Source: Polyangiaceae bacterium (GTDB taxonomy: Bacteria; Myxococcota_A; Polyangia; Polyangiales; Polyangiaceae). From it: a stretch of DNA of 64,000 nt. Of this stretch, positions 31,641 to 40,140 are shown one piece after another (the first letter of the stretch is position 1; each line of letters begins with the position of its first letter). Made by a program: the position numbers and the translations under genes. Under the pieces are notes generated by a model that saw nothing but the letters and a program-made list of their open reading frames with translations, did no database searches and was not told where the DNA came from. The DNA is taken from the NCBI GenBank assembly GCA_020633235.1, contig JACKEA010000001.1:2046001-2110000 (forward strand), in the 5' to 3' direction.

Positions 31641-32372
31641 ATGAAAGCGACGACCCTCGCGGTGATCCTGGTTGCCGGTATCGGCTCACGGCTGCGGCCG
31701 CTCACGGACGATCGGCCCAAGGCGCTGGTGCCCGTCGGCCCGGAAACGATCCTGGGACGCGCGCTGCGCCTGCTCGCGGAGCATGGTGTCGAGAGCGTGG
31801 TGTTGGCTACGGGCTACCGTGAAGACGCAGTAAAGTCAGCGCTAGAAGGCGCACCCGTGTCCGCGGTCTACTGTTTGAACGAACGCTACGACAGCACGCA
31901 AAACGCGGTGTCCCTCGCGCTGTGTCGTGATGCCATCGGCGGGCGCGCGTTCTTCAAGCTCGACGGCGACGTGATCTTCCGAAAAAGCGTGCTCGATCGC
32001 CTCGAAGCGTCGACGGCGGACATCGCCGTCGCGGTGGATCGGCAACGTCCGTTGGACGCCGAGGCAATGAAGGTCGCGCTCGCGGATGACGAACGCATCG
32101 CACGCTTCGGCAAGGGCATTGCCATCTCCGAGTCGGCGGGGGAAACCATCGGAATCGAACGCATTGCCGAGGCCGCCGTGACGCCTTTGTTCGACGCTCT
32201 CGTCGCGGCGATGAACGCCGGGCGAACCGATCTGTATTACGAGGACGTGTATGGGGAGTTGCTCGGAACGCTGTCCGCCGAAGCGGTCGACGTGGGCGAC
32301 CTGCCCTGGACGGAAGTGGATGACGCGGCGGATCTCGAGCGCGCGAAAGCGATGGTCAGCGCCGAGCGCTGA
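31641..32372 (+). CDS. Sugar/choline-type nucleotidyltransferase (LicC-like)
   Basis: A 243-residue protein from ATG 31641 (MKATTLAVILVAGIGSRLRP). The motif LVAGIGSRLRPLTDDRPKAL is the nucleotide-binding loop with its catalytic Lys; FFKLDGDVIFRKSVLDRL carries the metal-binding D-x-D. The ending TDLYYEDVYGELLGTLSAEA with DLPWTEVDDAADLERAKAMV matches LicC/PntC-type cytidylyltransferases, which use CTP to activate a phosphoalcohol or phosphonate. The true substrate is unknown; the location beside inositol synthase suggests an inositol phosphate or a lipid head group. Confidence 0.8.
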   Translation: MKATTLAVILVAGIGSRLRPLTDDRPKALVPVGPETILGRALRLLAEHGVESVVLATGYREDAVKSALEGAPVSAVYCLNERYDSTQNAVSLALCRDAIGGRAFFKLDGDVIFRKSVLDRLEASTADIAVAVDRQRPLDAEAMKVALADDERIARFGKGIAISESAGETIGIERIAEAAVTPLFDALVAAMNAGRTDLYYEDVYGELLGTLSAEAVDVGDLPWTEVDDAADLERAKAMVSAER

Positions 32373-32813
32373 GCGGCGCTTGCCACGATCCAAAGGTCAC
32401 GGTGTTGCTCGTCCGCACGCCTGGGTCCTTTCGTTTACGCAGGCCGCGAACTGCCAAGTCCGAGCAACCTCGGGCAGACACTCGAGAGGTGCGAACGCAC
32501 TGACGCACCTCGGCGCTGGCACCCGGCTTGCTCTTCTGGAGGCCGCAGAGGTCGATCAGTAGGAGAGAGCAATCGGGTAGAGCTCGTAAGACGGCGTGAC
32601 GGCTCGGGTTCCCGGGCATCCGGGAGCACTGGTAGGCACTTCGGCCTTTCGGCCGGCGGTCGTCTCACGACTGTTGCTCCATCGCCACAGTGTGGTGTAG
32701 GAGCGACACCCACCAATCGCGTAACCATTCAAAAGAAAAAAGAATTTGTTGGGTTAACGCGATGCGTGGTATCCACGCGCCCTCTTCGAAGCTTGGGATG
32801 AAAGCGAGACGAG
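32373..32813. other. 441-bp noncoding region before the fusion gene
   Basis: It contains no convincing gene. GC content falls below the neighbours, especially near the end (CAAAAGAAAAAAGAATTTG). It holds the sigma-54 promoter at 32516 and several hairpins (CCCGGGCATCCGGG at ~32609-32622, CGGCCTTTCGGCCG at ~32642-32655), which would lie in the leader. Confidence 0.6.
32516..32532 (+). promoter_or_regulatory. Sigma-54 promoter
   Basis: CTGGCACCCGGCTTGCT has GG at 32518-32519 and GC at 32530-32531 with exactly ten bases between, matching the -24/-12 consensus TGGCAC-N5-TTGCT. It is in position to transcribe the fusion gene, with a leader of about 270 bases. Sigma-54 regulation is common in myxobacteria. 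Confidence 0.7.
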
Positions 32814-34733
32814 ATGAAGGCTGAACGACGAGTCACCCGCGCCGTGGTGTTGGCTGCGGGCACCGGATCCCGATTGGGCAACGGAGCTGCGCCCACGCCG
32901 AAGCCGCTCCGCCCGGTTTTCGGTGTGCCGCTTCTCGTCCGGGTGCTGCGAACGCTGCAGGAAGCCGGCATCCAGCAGGCCGTGGTCGTGGTGGGACACC
33001 GCGGGGACGAGATCCGACGGGTGCTGACCAGTGAGCCCAGCCTGGGACTCGAGATCGCGTTCGTGGACAACGACCGTTACCTCGACAAGAACGGCGTGTC
33101 GCTCTTGGCCGCGGCGCAGTGGGTGGATCGCGAATGCATCCTCACCATGGCGGATCACCTGTACTCGCCCGAGCTGGTGCGGCGGCTGCTGTCGGCGGAT
33201 CTGACCGCCGGCACCTGCGCCCTGGGCGTCGACTTCGACATCGAGCGGTGCTTCGACATCGACGACGCCACCAAGGTGCGTTTGTCGCAAGGTCGCATCA
33301 CGGACATCGAAAAGGAGCTCTCGGAGTACGACGCCATCGACACCGGCGTGTTCCGCATCGGCCCGGAGCTGATTCGCGAGCTGGCCGTGCTCGATGCACG
33401 AGACGGGGACTGCTCGCTGTCGGACGGTGTGCGGGCGTTGGCGGCGCGCGGCAAGTTCGTCGGCGTGGACGTGGGGGACGTGCGTTGGATCGACGTGGAC
33501 ACTCCGGCGGCGCTCGAGCGTGCGGAGGCCATGCTTCGGGTGTTCGGGGATGCCCTGGGCGACGAGCCCGGCGCGGGCGTGCCCCAGGTGGTGGATCCCG
33601 AGGCCATGGAGATGTTCGCGCCCAGCTGGGTGCGCGCGGTAAAGCCCTACAACGAGGACCATTTCGCCATCGCGGACCGCGGGGACGTGGTGCGGATGAT
33701 GAGCAACGAGAGCCCCTTCGCGCCGAGCGAGCGGGTTCTCGCGGCCATCCTGGACGCCGCGCGGAACGGCCACCTGTACCCCAGCGGCGGGCCCGCGCTG
33801 CGCAAGAAGCTGGCGGACCGTGAGGGCTTCAGCGACGAGAACGTGATCCTCGGCGCGGGCTCGACGGAGCTCATCGACGTCGTCATCCGTACCTTCGTGG
33901 GTGCTGGCGAAGAGGTGCTGCTGTCGGTTCCCACCTTCAGCATGTACGAGGCGCGCACGCGCACCGTGGGCGGCATTCCGGTCCTGGTTCCCATGACCGA
34001 AGACCACGACCACGACATGTTGGGCCTGCTGCGCGCCGTGACGGAGCGCACCAAGGTCATCTTCCTGTGCACGCCGAACAACCCCACCGGCAATCGAGTG
34101 CCGGAAGCGGATCTCCGCCGCATCCTGCGCCTGGGCCTGCCCACGGTGATCGACGAGGCGTACTTCGAGCTCGGGTCGAGTGAGTCCTACGCGTACCTGC
34201 TCAAGGAGTTCCCCAACGCGATCGTGCTGCGGACCTTCTCCAAGGCCTTTGGGCTCGCGGGGCTGCGGCTCGGTTACGCCTTCGCGCACGCCGCGCTCAT
34301 CCGCCTGCTGTCCCGCGTGAAGGTGCCGTGGAACGTGCCGGCCATCACGCTGGCCGCCGCGAGCGCTGCGCTGGACGACGTGGCCGAGCAGGAGTCTCGG
34401 CTCTCCGAGCTGCGCACGGCGCGGGCCGAGCTGGCCATCGGCTTGTCCCGGATCCCCGGCGTCGTGGCGCTGCCGAGCGACGGAAACTTCATCCTGGTGG
34501 ACGTGTCGGGCACTCGCATGAGCGCCGACGACATCGTGCGGCTGATCTTGGCCCAGGGGATCCTGATTCGGTCCCTGGCCTCCCACCACGCGAACAAGAC
34601 CTACGTGCGCGTGACGGTGGGAACACGCGAGCAGAACCGTCGCTGCGTGGCTGCCTTCGAACGCGCCGTCAGCCGTGTTCCTGCGCGCGAGGTGGGCGTG
34701 CCCGCCTACGCCATGGGCAGCGACGCGGAGTGA
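32814..34733 (+). CDS. Fusion: inositol-1-phosphate cytidylyltransferase-like domain + HisC-like aminotransferase
   Basis: A 639-residue two-domain protein. Residues 1-~245: AVVLAAGTGSRLGNGAAPTP, PKPLRPVFGVPL, NDRYLDKNGVSLLAA, ILTMADHLYSPELVRRL, ATKVRLSQGRITDIEKELSE, YDAIDTGVFRIG and WIDVDTPAALERAE align in order with the CTP:inositol-1-phosphate cytidylyltransferase of the di-inositol-phosphate pathway. Residues ~290-639: a fold-type I PLP enzyme resembling HisC (NVILGAGSTELIDVVIRTF, LCTPNNPTGNRVPEADL, VIDEAYFELG, TFSKAFGLAGLRLGYAFAH with the PLP Lys). The cytidylyltransferase part would make CDP-inositol; what is transaminated is unknown. Coupled to the phosphatidyltransferase gene 8 bp downstream. 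Confidence 0.85.
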   Translation: MKAERRVTRAVVLAAGTGSRLGNGAAPTPKPLRPVFGVPLLVRVLRTLQEAGIQQAVVVVGHRGDEIRRVLTSEPSLGLEIAFVDNDRYLDKNGVSLLAAAQWVDRECILTMADHLYSPELVRRLLSADLTAGTCALGVDFDIERCFDIDDATKVRLSQGRITDIEKELSEYDAIDTGVFRIGPELIRELAVLDARDGDCSLSDGVRALAARGKFVGVDVGDVRWIDVDTPAALERAEAMLRVFGDALGDEPGAGVPQVVDPEAMEMFAPSWVRAVKPYNEDHFAIADRGDVVRMMSNESPFAPSERVLAAILDAARNGHLYPSGGPALRKKLADREGFSDENVILGAGSTELIDVVIRTFVGAGEEVLLSVPTFSMYEARTRTVGGIPVLVPMTEDHDHDMLGLLRAVTERTKVIFLCTPNNPTGNRVPEADLRRILRLGLPTVIDEAYFELGSSESYAYLLKEFPNAIVLRTFSKAFGLAGLRLGYAFAHAALIRLLSRVKVPWNVPAITLAAASAALDDVAEQESRLSELRTARAELAIGLSRIPGVVALPSDGNFILVDVSGTRMSADDIVRLILAQGILIRSLASHHANKTYVRVTVGTREQNRRCVAAFERAVSRVPAREVGVPAYAMGSDAE

Positions 34734-34741
34734 GCTGAGAA

Positions 34742-35740
34742 ATGGCGTCGACCCTGGCCTCCGGTAGCGAAACCGACGGTGCCCGGGCTAGGGTCTCGGA
34801 CGTGGGTTTCTGGGCTGGGTACTGGAAGAGCCTCAAGCCTCTCGCGGTCGAGGAGCCCATCGACGTGTGGGTGCACCGGCCCCTGGCCTACCTGCTGGCC
34901 CGCGCCCTGCTGCCCACGCCCGTATCGCCGAACCTGGTCACGATGATCTCCATCGTGTTCGGGCTCGTCGGCGGCGTGTCCCTGTTCTCGAGCTTCGCGT
35001 GGCACATGCAGGTGGGCGGCGCCGCGATCTTCCTGTCCGCCATCTTCGACTGCGCGGACGGCCAGCTGGCTCGCATGCGCGGCACGTCCAGCGTGTTCGG
35101 TCGCATGCTCGACGGCGCAGCGGATCTGGTCGTGAGCGTGGCCGCCGTGGGCGGGGGCATCTGGGTGATCTGGTCGAAGTTCCACGAGCCCCTGTGGCTC
35201 GGAGTAGCGGTGTTGGGGGTGTGCGCGGCGACCGCCGTCACCGGCTCGTTCCACACCGGGATGTACGACCACTACAAGAACGTGTACCTGCGCTTCACGA
35301 GCCCTACGTTCAAAGAGGGCGAAGACTACGAGGCTGCCCTCGAGCGCTATCGCGCGAACAAGGAGAAGCGCGGAGTCTTCGCCAAGCTGGCTTGGCCGAT
35401 CTACCTCTTCTACGTGAAGAGCCAGGCGGACTACGTTCACGGCTTCGATCCCAATACCAGCGCGCGCCTGAATCTGTTTCCGGCCTACTCCGAGGAGAAT
35501 GCCGCCATCTACGAGAAGCACGCGGGTCGACTCATGCGTGTGTGGCGCAGCTGGTTCGGCTTCGGCTCGTTGGTGTTCGGCATCGCGCTGTTCTCCGCGC
35601 TGAATCTGCTGGAGTGGTACATGGTGGTGCGGCTGGTGGTCTTGAACGGTGTGTTCTACGGCTACCTCCGCCCCCGCCAGCGTCGCGCTTCCGCGGCGGC
35701 TTTCGGCGAAATGGGCCTACGGCTGCCGGATCAGGGCTGA
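34742..35740 (+). CDS. CDP-alcohol phosphatidyltransferase
   Basis: A 332-residue inner-membrane enzyme with about six hydrophobic segments. The family motif D-G-x2-A-R-x8-G-x3-D-x3-D is present: DCADGQLARMRGTSSVFGRM then LDGAADLVV. PVSPNLVTMISIVFGLVGGV and AAIFLSAIFDCADGQ are the preceding helices. The enzyme transfers a phosphoalcohol from a CDP-activated donor to an acceptor alcohol. With a CDP-inositol-type donor from the adjacent fusion protein, the likely product is an inositol phosphodiester lipid or di-inositol phosphate. The ~90-residue soluble stretch (FTSPTFKEGEDYEAALERYR) between helices is longer than usual. Donor and acceptor are inferred from neighbours. Confidence 0.88.
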   Translation: MASTLASGSETDGARARVSDVGFWAGYWKSLKPLAVEEPIDVWVHRPLAYLLARALLPTPVSPNLVTMISIVFGLVGGVSLFSSFAWHMQVGGAAIFLSAIFDCADGQLARMRGTSSVFGRMLDGAADLVVSVAAVGGGIWVIWSKFHEPLWLGVAVLGVCAATAVTGSFHTGMYDHYKNVYLRFTSPTFKEGEDYEAALERYRANKEKRGVFAKLAWPIYLFYVKSQADYVHGFDPNTSARLNLFPAYSEENAAIYEKHAGRLMRVWRSWFGFGSLVFGIALFSALNLLEWYMVVRLVVLNGVFYGYLRPRQRRASAAAFGEMGLRLPDQG

Positions 35741-35767
35741 CGCTTTCGTCGTGCTAGGCTCGGAGCC

Positions 35768-38227
35768 GTGCGCGTTCGACTAGCGGTCACCCTCGGCTTT
35801 CTGCTCGCGTCCACCAGCGCGAGTGCTTTCGTCTGGCCCAACGCCGCCGAGCGCGTCGAGAAGCAGCTCAAGGCGAGCGACGTCGGTGCCCGCCGCAAGG
35901 CCGCGCAGCGCCTCGGCCAGTTGCCGGAGTCCGTGGCCCGACGGCTGGTGCTGGTGGCGCTCGAGGATCCCGACGCCGAGGTTCGCCTGGCCGCGGCGGG
36001 CGTCGCGTTGGAGCTCGGGGTCGCCGGAGCGGGGGAGCGAGTGATCTCCTGGCTCAGTGATCCTGACCGCCGCGTGAGGCTGTCGGCGGCGGAGCTCTTG
36101 ATCCGCGCTCCGGAGAAGCGCGCCGTAGGCGCGCTCGGACGCGCGCTGTCGGATCCCGACGGCGGCGTGCGCGCTGCGGCCGCGGAGGCGCTCGGCGCAT
36201 CGCAAGAAGCGGGCGCGACGATGCCCCTGCTCGGGCACTTGGACGACACCTCGCCGGCGGTGCGGCGCGCAGTGGTGAGCGCTTTGGCGCGCCTGGGGGA
36301 CGCCCGCGCGGTGGTGCCGCTGATCGGGAAGATCCAAGACAGCCGACCGAACGTGCGGCGCGCCGTGGCGGTGGCGCTGGGCGAGCTCGGAGATCGCCGA
36401 GCCAGCAGCGCGCTGCTGTTGGCCCTGCGGGACCCCGACGAAATCGTGCGCGTGGGGGCGCTCGAGGCTTTGGGGCGTCTCGCGGATCCCCAGGCGACGC
36501 TGGCCGTCAGCGCATTGGTCGAGGACGACCCGCGTTCCCCGGTGCGCGCCGCTGCGCTGGATGCGCTCGCGCGCATCGCCACGCCGGAAGCCCTGGACGT
36601 GGTGATCGCAGCGCTGGCGTCGGACGACGACGGCAGTGGCAAGGGAGCAGCGCGCCGCGCACTGTCGGGCATGGGAGCGAAGGCCGTACCTCGTCTGGAG
36701 AAGTGCCTCGCGGGGCAGCCCGCGCCCGCCGTGGCGGACGGTTGCGCCTTGGCCCTTGGCGACATCGGCGACCGCGTGGCGGTGACGGCCCTGGTGGGGG
36801 CGCTGCGCCGCGGCGTGGTGCGTCCCCGCGCAGCGCTCGCTGCCCTGGGCTCCATCGGCGATCCCGCGAGCTTGCCAACGGTGCTCGAGCACCTCGAGGA
36901 TCCGGACCCGCTCGTGCGCGTGGACGCCATCGACGCGAGCGCTGCGCTGTTGGATCCTCAGAAACCCGACGGACGCGCCGTCGAGCCGATAGCTCGCGCT
37001 CTAGACAAGGCGCGCAGGCACGCCGGCGAGAGCGTCGCACTGATCCGACTCTTGGGGCAGACGGGCTCGACGCGAGCCGCGAAGGTGCTCGCGCCGCTGG
37101 CGGAAGCGGCGGACGCAGAACGACTGCGCGTCGCCGCGCTGGAAGCCTTGGGCGAAATCCAGGGCGCGAAGATGGACGCGGTGATGCTCGAGGCACTGGA
37201 CGCGGACGAGCCACAGGTGCGCCTCGCGGCGGCCGTGGCGCTCCGGCGTACCGCTTCGGGCAAGAGCTCGCGAGCGATCTTGGATCGACTGGAGGAAGCC
37301 GCGGAGCAGGACCGCGGGGCTCTGGCGCTGGCGCTCTCCGGCGCCATGGCCCACGACGAGATCCCCGCAGACGTGGAGCGCGTGCAGAAGCTGGTGCTCG
37401 CGAGTCGCGGCGGGCAGCGCGACGCGCTGCTGGAGGCGTTCGCTCGCGCGCCCGGCGAAAAGACTTTCGCGCGTCTCGTTCGCTTCGCGAAGGAAGAGGC
37501 CGGCGTGGAAGATCGCGCCAAGCTCGCCGAGGCCGTGGCCGGCCGGAAGGACGCGCGCCCGCTTCTCGCCAGCCTCGCCAAGGACGTGGATGGGGCCGTG
37601 CGGGCCAACGCCATCTGGTCGCTGGGCGTGGTCGGGCAGGGGAGCGACGAAGCGCTCTTGGTTCACGCCCTCGGCGACCGGGACGTCGCGGTGGCTGCCA
37701 ACGCCGCCGCGGCCCTGGGTCGCGTCGCGCGTCGCTCCAAGCTTCACGCGGAAAAGGCGCTGTGCCCGCGGCTCACCGATCCGCGCGCCGCGGTGCGTGC
37801 CAGTGCGCTGGACGGCCTCGCGCTGGCCAAGGTGCGCTGCGCAAAGGCACCAGAGCGAGGTCTGCTGGAGGCCGATCGCTCCGAGCTGGTGCGTGCCCGG
37901 GCGGCACGCTTGGTGGCACGGGTGCCAAGTGGTCAGCCCGAGAAGGACCACGCTTTGCTCGAGCGCTGCGCGGCGGAGGACCATTCCGGTGTCGTCGCTG
38001 CAGCTTGCGCTCGGGAAGTGGAGCCATTGCCGAAAGGTAGCGAGCCGATCAGCGTCGTCGTCGTTCCGCTGGGCGAGGCTGACGCAGTACCGCGTGCGCC
38101 CTTTGCTCTGGTGCTGTCGGACGGCAGCACGCGCTACGGTTTGACCGACCGCCGCGGTCAGGTGTTCGAGATCGCGGCGCCGCGCGGTGAGGTTTCCCTC
38201 TCCGTCCCGGCGCCGCTCCTGCGTTGA
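35768..38227 (+). CDS. Exported HEAT-repeat protein
   Basis: GTG start 35768 with signal peptide MRVRLAVTLGFLLASTSASA. The remaining ~800 residues are tandem 30-residue HEAT/PBS-lyase-type repeats, each of the form 'V-P-L-x-x-x-L-x-D-x-x-x-x-V-R-x-A-A-x-x-A-L-G' (examples RRKAAQRLGQLPES, LSDPDRRVRLSAAELLIRAP, VRRAVVSALARLGDARAVVP, VRRAVAVALGELGDRRASSA). Such solenoids are protein-binding scaffolds. There are no PBS-lyase catalytic features and no other domain, but a short beta domain closes the protein (FALVLSDGSTRYGLTDRRG). It is likely periplasmic; partner unknown. Gap of 28 bp from the phosphatidyltransferase gene, so possibly in the same transcript. Confidence 0.85.
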   Translation: MRVRLAVTLGFLLASTSASAFVWPNAAERVEKQLKASDVGARRKAAQRLGQLPESVARRLVLVALEDPDAEVRLAAAGVALELGVAGAGERVISWLSDPDRRVRLSAAELLIRAPEKRAVGALGRALSDPDGGVRAAAAEALGASQEAGATMPLLGHLDDTSPAVRRAVVSALARLGDARAVVPLIGKIQDSRPNVRRAVAVALGELGDRRASSALLLALRDPDEIVRVGALEALGRLADPQATLAVSALVEDDPRSPVRAAALDALARIATPEALDVVIAALASDDDGSGKGAARRALSGMGAKAVPRLEKCLAGQPAPAVADGCALALGDIGDRVAVTALVGALRRGVVRPRAALAALGSIGDPASLPTVLEHLEDPDPLVRVDAIDASAALLDPQKPDGRAVEPIARALDKARRHAGESVALIRLLGQTGSTRAAKVLAPLAEAADAERLRVAALEALGEIQGAKMDAVMLEALDADEPQVRLAAAVALRRTASGKSSRAILDRLEEAAEQDRGALALALSGAMAHDEIPADVERVQKLVLASRGGQRDALLEAFARAPGEKTFARLVRFAKEEAGVEDRAKLAEAVAGRKDARPLLASLAKDVDGAVRANAIWSLGVVGQGSDEALLVHALGDRDVAVAANAAAALGRVARRSKLHAEKALCPRLTDPRAAVRASALDGLALAKVRCAKAPERGLLEADRSELVRARAARLVARVPSGQPEKDHALLERCAAEDHSGVVAAACAREVEPLPKGSEPISVVVVPLGEADAVPRAPFALVLSDGSTRYGLTDRRGQVFEIAAPRGEVSLSVPAPLLR

Positions 38228-38228
38228 C

Positions 38229-39683
38229 TCAGCCTCCTGCGGCGCAGCGCATGGCGCACTGCAGATCGCCGGGCGCGCACCCGCACCCGCCGCTCTTCGG
38301 CTTGGTGGCGGGCTTGGTCGCAGGCTTGCTGGTGCCGCCGCTCGGCTTGCTGGTGCCGCCGCTCGGCTTGCTGGTGCCGCCGCTCGGCTTGCGCACCGCC
38401 GCAGCCGTCGCCTTGGGCTTGCCGCTCTCCGGTGCCTTGTCGGGCTCTTCTTCCGCGGTGCCGGTAGCGGGCGGCTTGGCCGCGACCGTCGCTTCCGGGG
38501 TGGGCGTCGGAGCGGGAGTGGGCGCAGGCGCGGCGGTCGGGGCGGCCGCGGTCGGTGCGGGGGGGGGTTCCTTGCCGCTGCTGGTGATGATGATCGCGGC
38601 CGCAATCACCACCGCCGCGAAGGCGATGCCGGCGAACACGAACATGCCCGTCTTGCTCTTCTGCTGCGGCATCGGCATGGCCGCGGCAGCGGCATCTGCT
38701 GCTGGGCTACCCAGCGGCGCGACGCCCAAAGGAGAAGCGATTCCGAGCGGAGAAGGCGCCAAAGGCGCGGCGGCAGGAGCCTCCGACGCGGCCGTCAGGG
38801 CCTTCAAGTCGATCAGGCCGGAGTCGTCCTTGGTTGCCGAACCGGATGATGACGACGACGCGGAAGGCGAGGCCGAAGGCATCGCCGCAGGCTTGGATGC
38901 CGTGGCGGGAGCGGAAGCCGTGAGCGCGCTGAGGGAGAACAGCACCGATGACTCGTTCCGGGCGCCGGTAGCGGCCGCAGCGGGCGCTGGGGCGGCTTCT
39001 TGTGGCGCGCTGGTCGTGACGTCCGACTCACTGCCGGCGGTGTCGAAGCCGCCGAACAGATCTGCCGTCGAGCCGCGACCACCACCAGGTGCAGTCGCTG
39101 CGCGTACGCCAGCCGCGGACGCTTCCCACGGCGAGCTCGCTTGTGGTGCGAAAGGCTGAGAGCCACCCGCGGCGAGAGCAGCAGCTGCCGCAGCGCTCAC
39201 CGGCTCCTGCGGCTCTGGCGCGGGCGCTGGCTCCGATGGTGCTGGCGCCGGTGCCATGCTTCCAGACGCTGCGGCATGCAGCGCGTCCACGATCTCCGGC
39301 ACCTCTCCAAGAGGCTGCCAGTCTGGCATTCCGTCGGCCCACACGAAGGTCTCGGCGGTCACCTGTCCGGCGTTGTACGCCTCGACCAGAGCAGCGAGCG
39401 GCATGGCGCGCTGATCGTTGTCGCCGAAGTCCACCGAGTACTCACCACCTGCTGCGGCGGGCGCGGCAGCACTTGCCGCGGCTGCGCTCGGATCGCTCGT
39501 GGCTGGAGCGTCGGCTTGCGAAGGCATGGACGCGTCCGCCGCGTACACGTTCGGCGGGTCGACCTTGCCGTCGATGACGATCGTCGTGCTGCACTTGCGG
39601 CAGCGGATCTTCGCGAGGCGGTTCTGAACCTTTTCGTCGGCAATCGAGTACTTAGCCGCACACGAAGGGCAGGAGATCTTCAC
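38229..39683 (-). CDS. Zinc-ribbon/GYF-domain membrane protein with KPSGGTS repeats
   Basis: GTG start 39683 with AGGAAG upstream (an in-frame TTG at 39710 is less likely). Residues ~1-40: MJ0042-type zinc ribbon (ISCPSCAAKYSIADEKVQNR, then IRCRKC). GYF_2-like domain at about 80-130 (YSVDFGDNDQRAMPLAALVE, TFVWADGMPDWQPL). Long Ala/Pro/Ser linker, a transmembrane helix (GMFVFAGIAFAAVVIAAAII), a Pro/Thr-rich region, three exact 21-bp repeats encoding KPSGGTS, and a Cys-rich end (GGCGCAPGDLQCAMRCAAGG). A membrane protein with a cytoplasmic protein-binding head; the zinc-ribbon/GYF head is common in myxobacteria, often in signalling or motility genes. Convergent with the HEAT gene. Confidence 0.85.
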   Translation of the reverse strand: MKISCPSCAAKYSIADEKVQNRLAKIRCRKCSTTIVIDGKVDPPNVYAADASMPSQADAPATSDPSAAAASAAAPAAAGGEYSVDFGDNDQRAMPLAALVEAYNAGQVTAETFVWADGMPDWQPLGEVPEIVDALHAAASGSMAPAPAPSEPAPAPEPQEPVSAAAAAALAAGGSQPFAPQASSPWEASAAGVRAATAPGGGRGSTADLFGGFDTAGSESDVTTSAPQEAAPAPAAAATGARNESSVLFSLSALTASAPATASKPAAMPSASPSASSSSSGSATKDDSGLIDLKALTAASEAPAAAPLAPSPLGIASPLGVAPLGSPAADAAAAAMPMPQQKSKTGMFVFAGIAFAAVVIAAAIIITSSGKEPPPAPTAAAPTAAPAPTPAPTPTPEATVAAKPPATGTAEEEPDKAPESGKPKATAAAVRKPSGGTSKPSGGTSKPSGGTSKPATKPATKPKSGGCGCAPGDLQCAMRCAAGG

Positions 39684-40140
39684 AGTTCGGCCTTCCTGGT
39701 CGGCCCCCAAGCAGTTGCTCCGGGGCAGTCACGAGAGTGATTTTTCATATATTACCAAGAGATACGCTTGCGTTCACATTTCGGTCTAAGAGTCGAGCAA
39801 GTCCGGGGGTTTTATCATCCCCCGGGCCGGTCCACCACGCTCCAAACTCGGCGACGGAAAGGTGAGCGAGGTGCTGCTCGAAGTCCGACCCGCCCACCAC
39901 GGTGGACCTTGGGATCGAAAGGCCTGGGTCCGGATCCTCCTGTCGGTCCGCCGCGGAACCTCGCGGCCGTTTCGCCCTCTCCGGCCTCGACGAAAAATTC
40001 CTCCGACAGCAGCCGACGCGGGTGCACTTCCGGCAACGCTTGCGTGAAAGGACCGTGCACTCAGAGAAATTCCGGGTAAAGTGCCGCATCTCGACGGCCG
40101 GGCCCGCCGGCCGAGCCGCAAGCATCAAAAGGGAGCTGCC
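39684..40140. other. 457-bp noncoding region with divergent promoters
   Basis: Between two divergently transcribed genes. An A/T-rich patch (TTTTTCATATATTACC at ~39739-39754) suits a promoter for the GYF gene. A hairpin CCGGGGG (TTTTATCAT) CCCCCGG at 39802-39824 and one copy of the dispersed repeat (39941-39958) are present. No gene with good coding features is seen. Confidence 0.55.
39941..39958. repeat. Copy of dispersed GGCGGACCGACA repeat
   Basis: TGTCGGTCCGCCGCGGAA, identical to 29937-29954. In the 457-bp gap upstream of the PEGA gene. Confidence 0.65.

Noticed and set aside
32533..32813. Riboswitch in the fusion gene leader
   Set aside because: There are hairpins (CCCGGGCATCCGGG, CGGCCTTTCGGCCG), but no known riboswitch consensus could be recognised.
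31641..34733. Phosphonate activation locus (PntC with AEP transaminase)
   Set aside because: A cytidylyltransferase-aminotransferase fusion recalls PntC-AEPT, but no phosphoenolpyruvate mutase or phosphonopyruvate decarboxylase is present, and the N-terminal domain matches the inositol enzyme better. Kept as the main alternative.
36703..38040. A 445-codon frame inside the HEAT-repeat gene
   Set aside because: Overlaps a well-supported repeat protein in another frame; its composition is Arg/Gly-rich and shadow-like.
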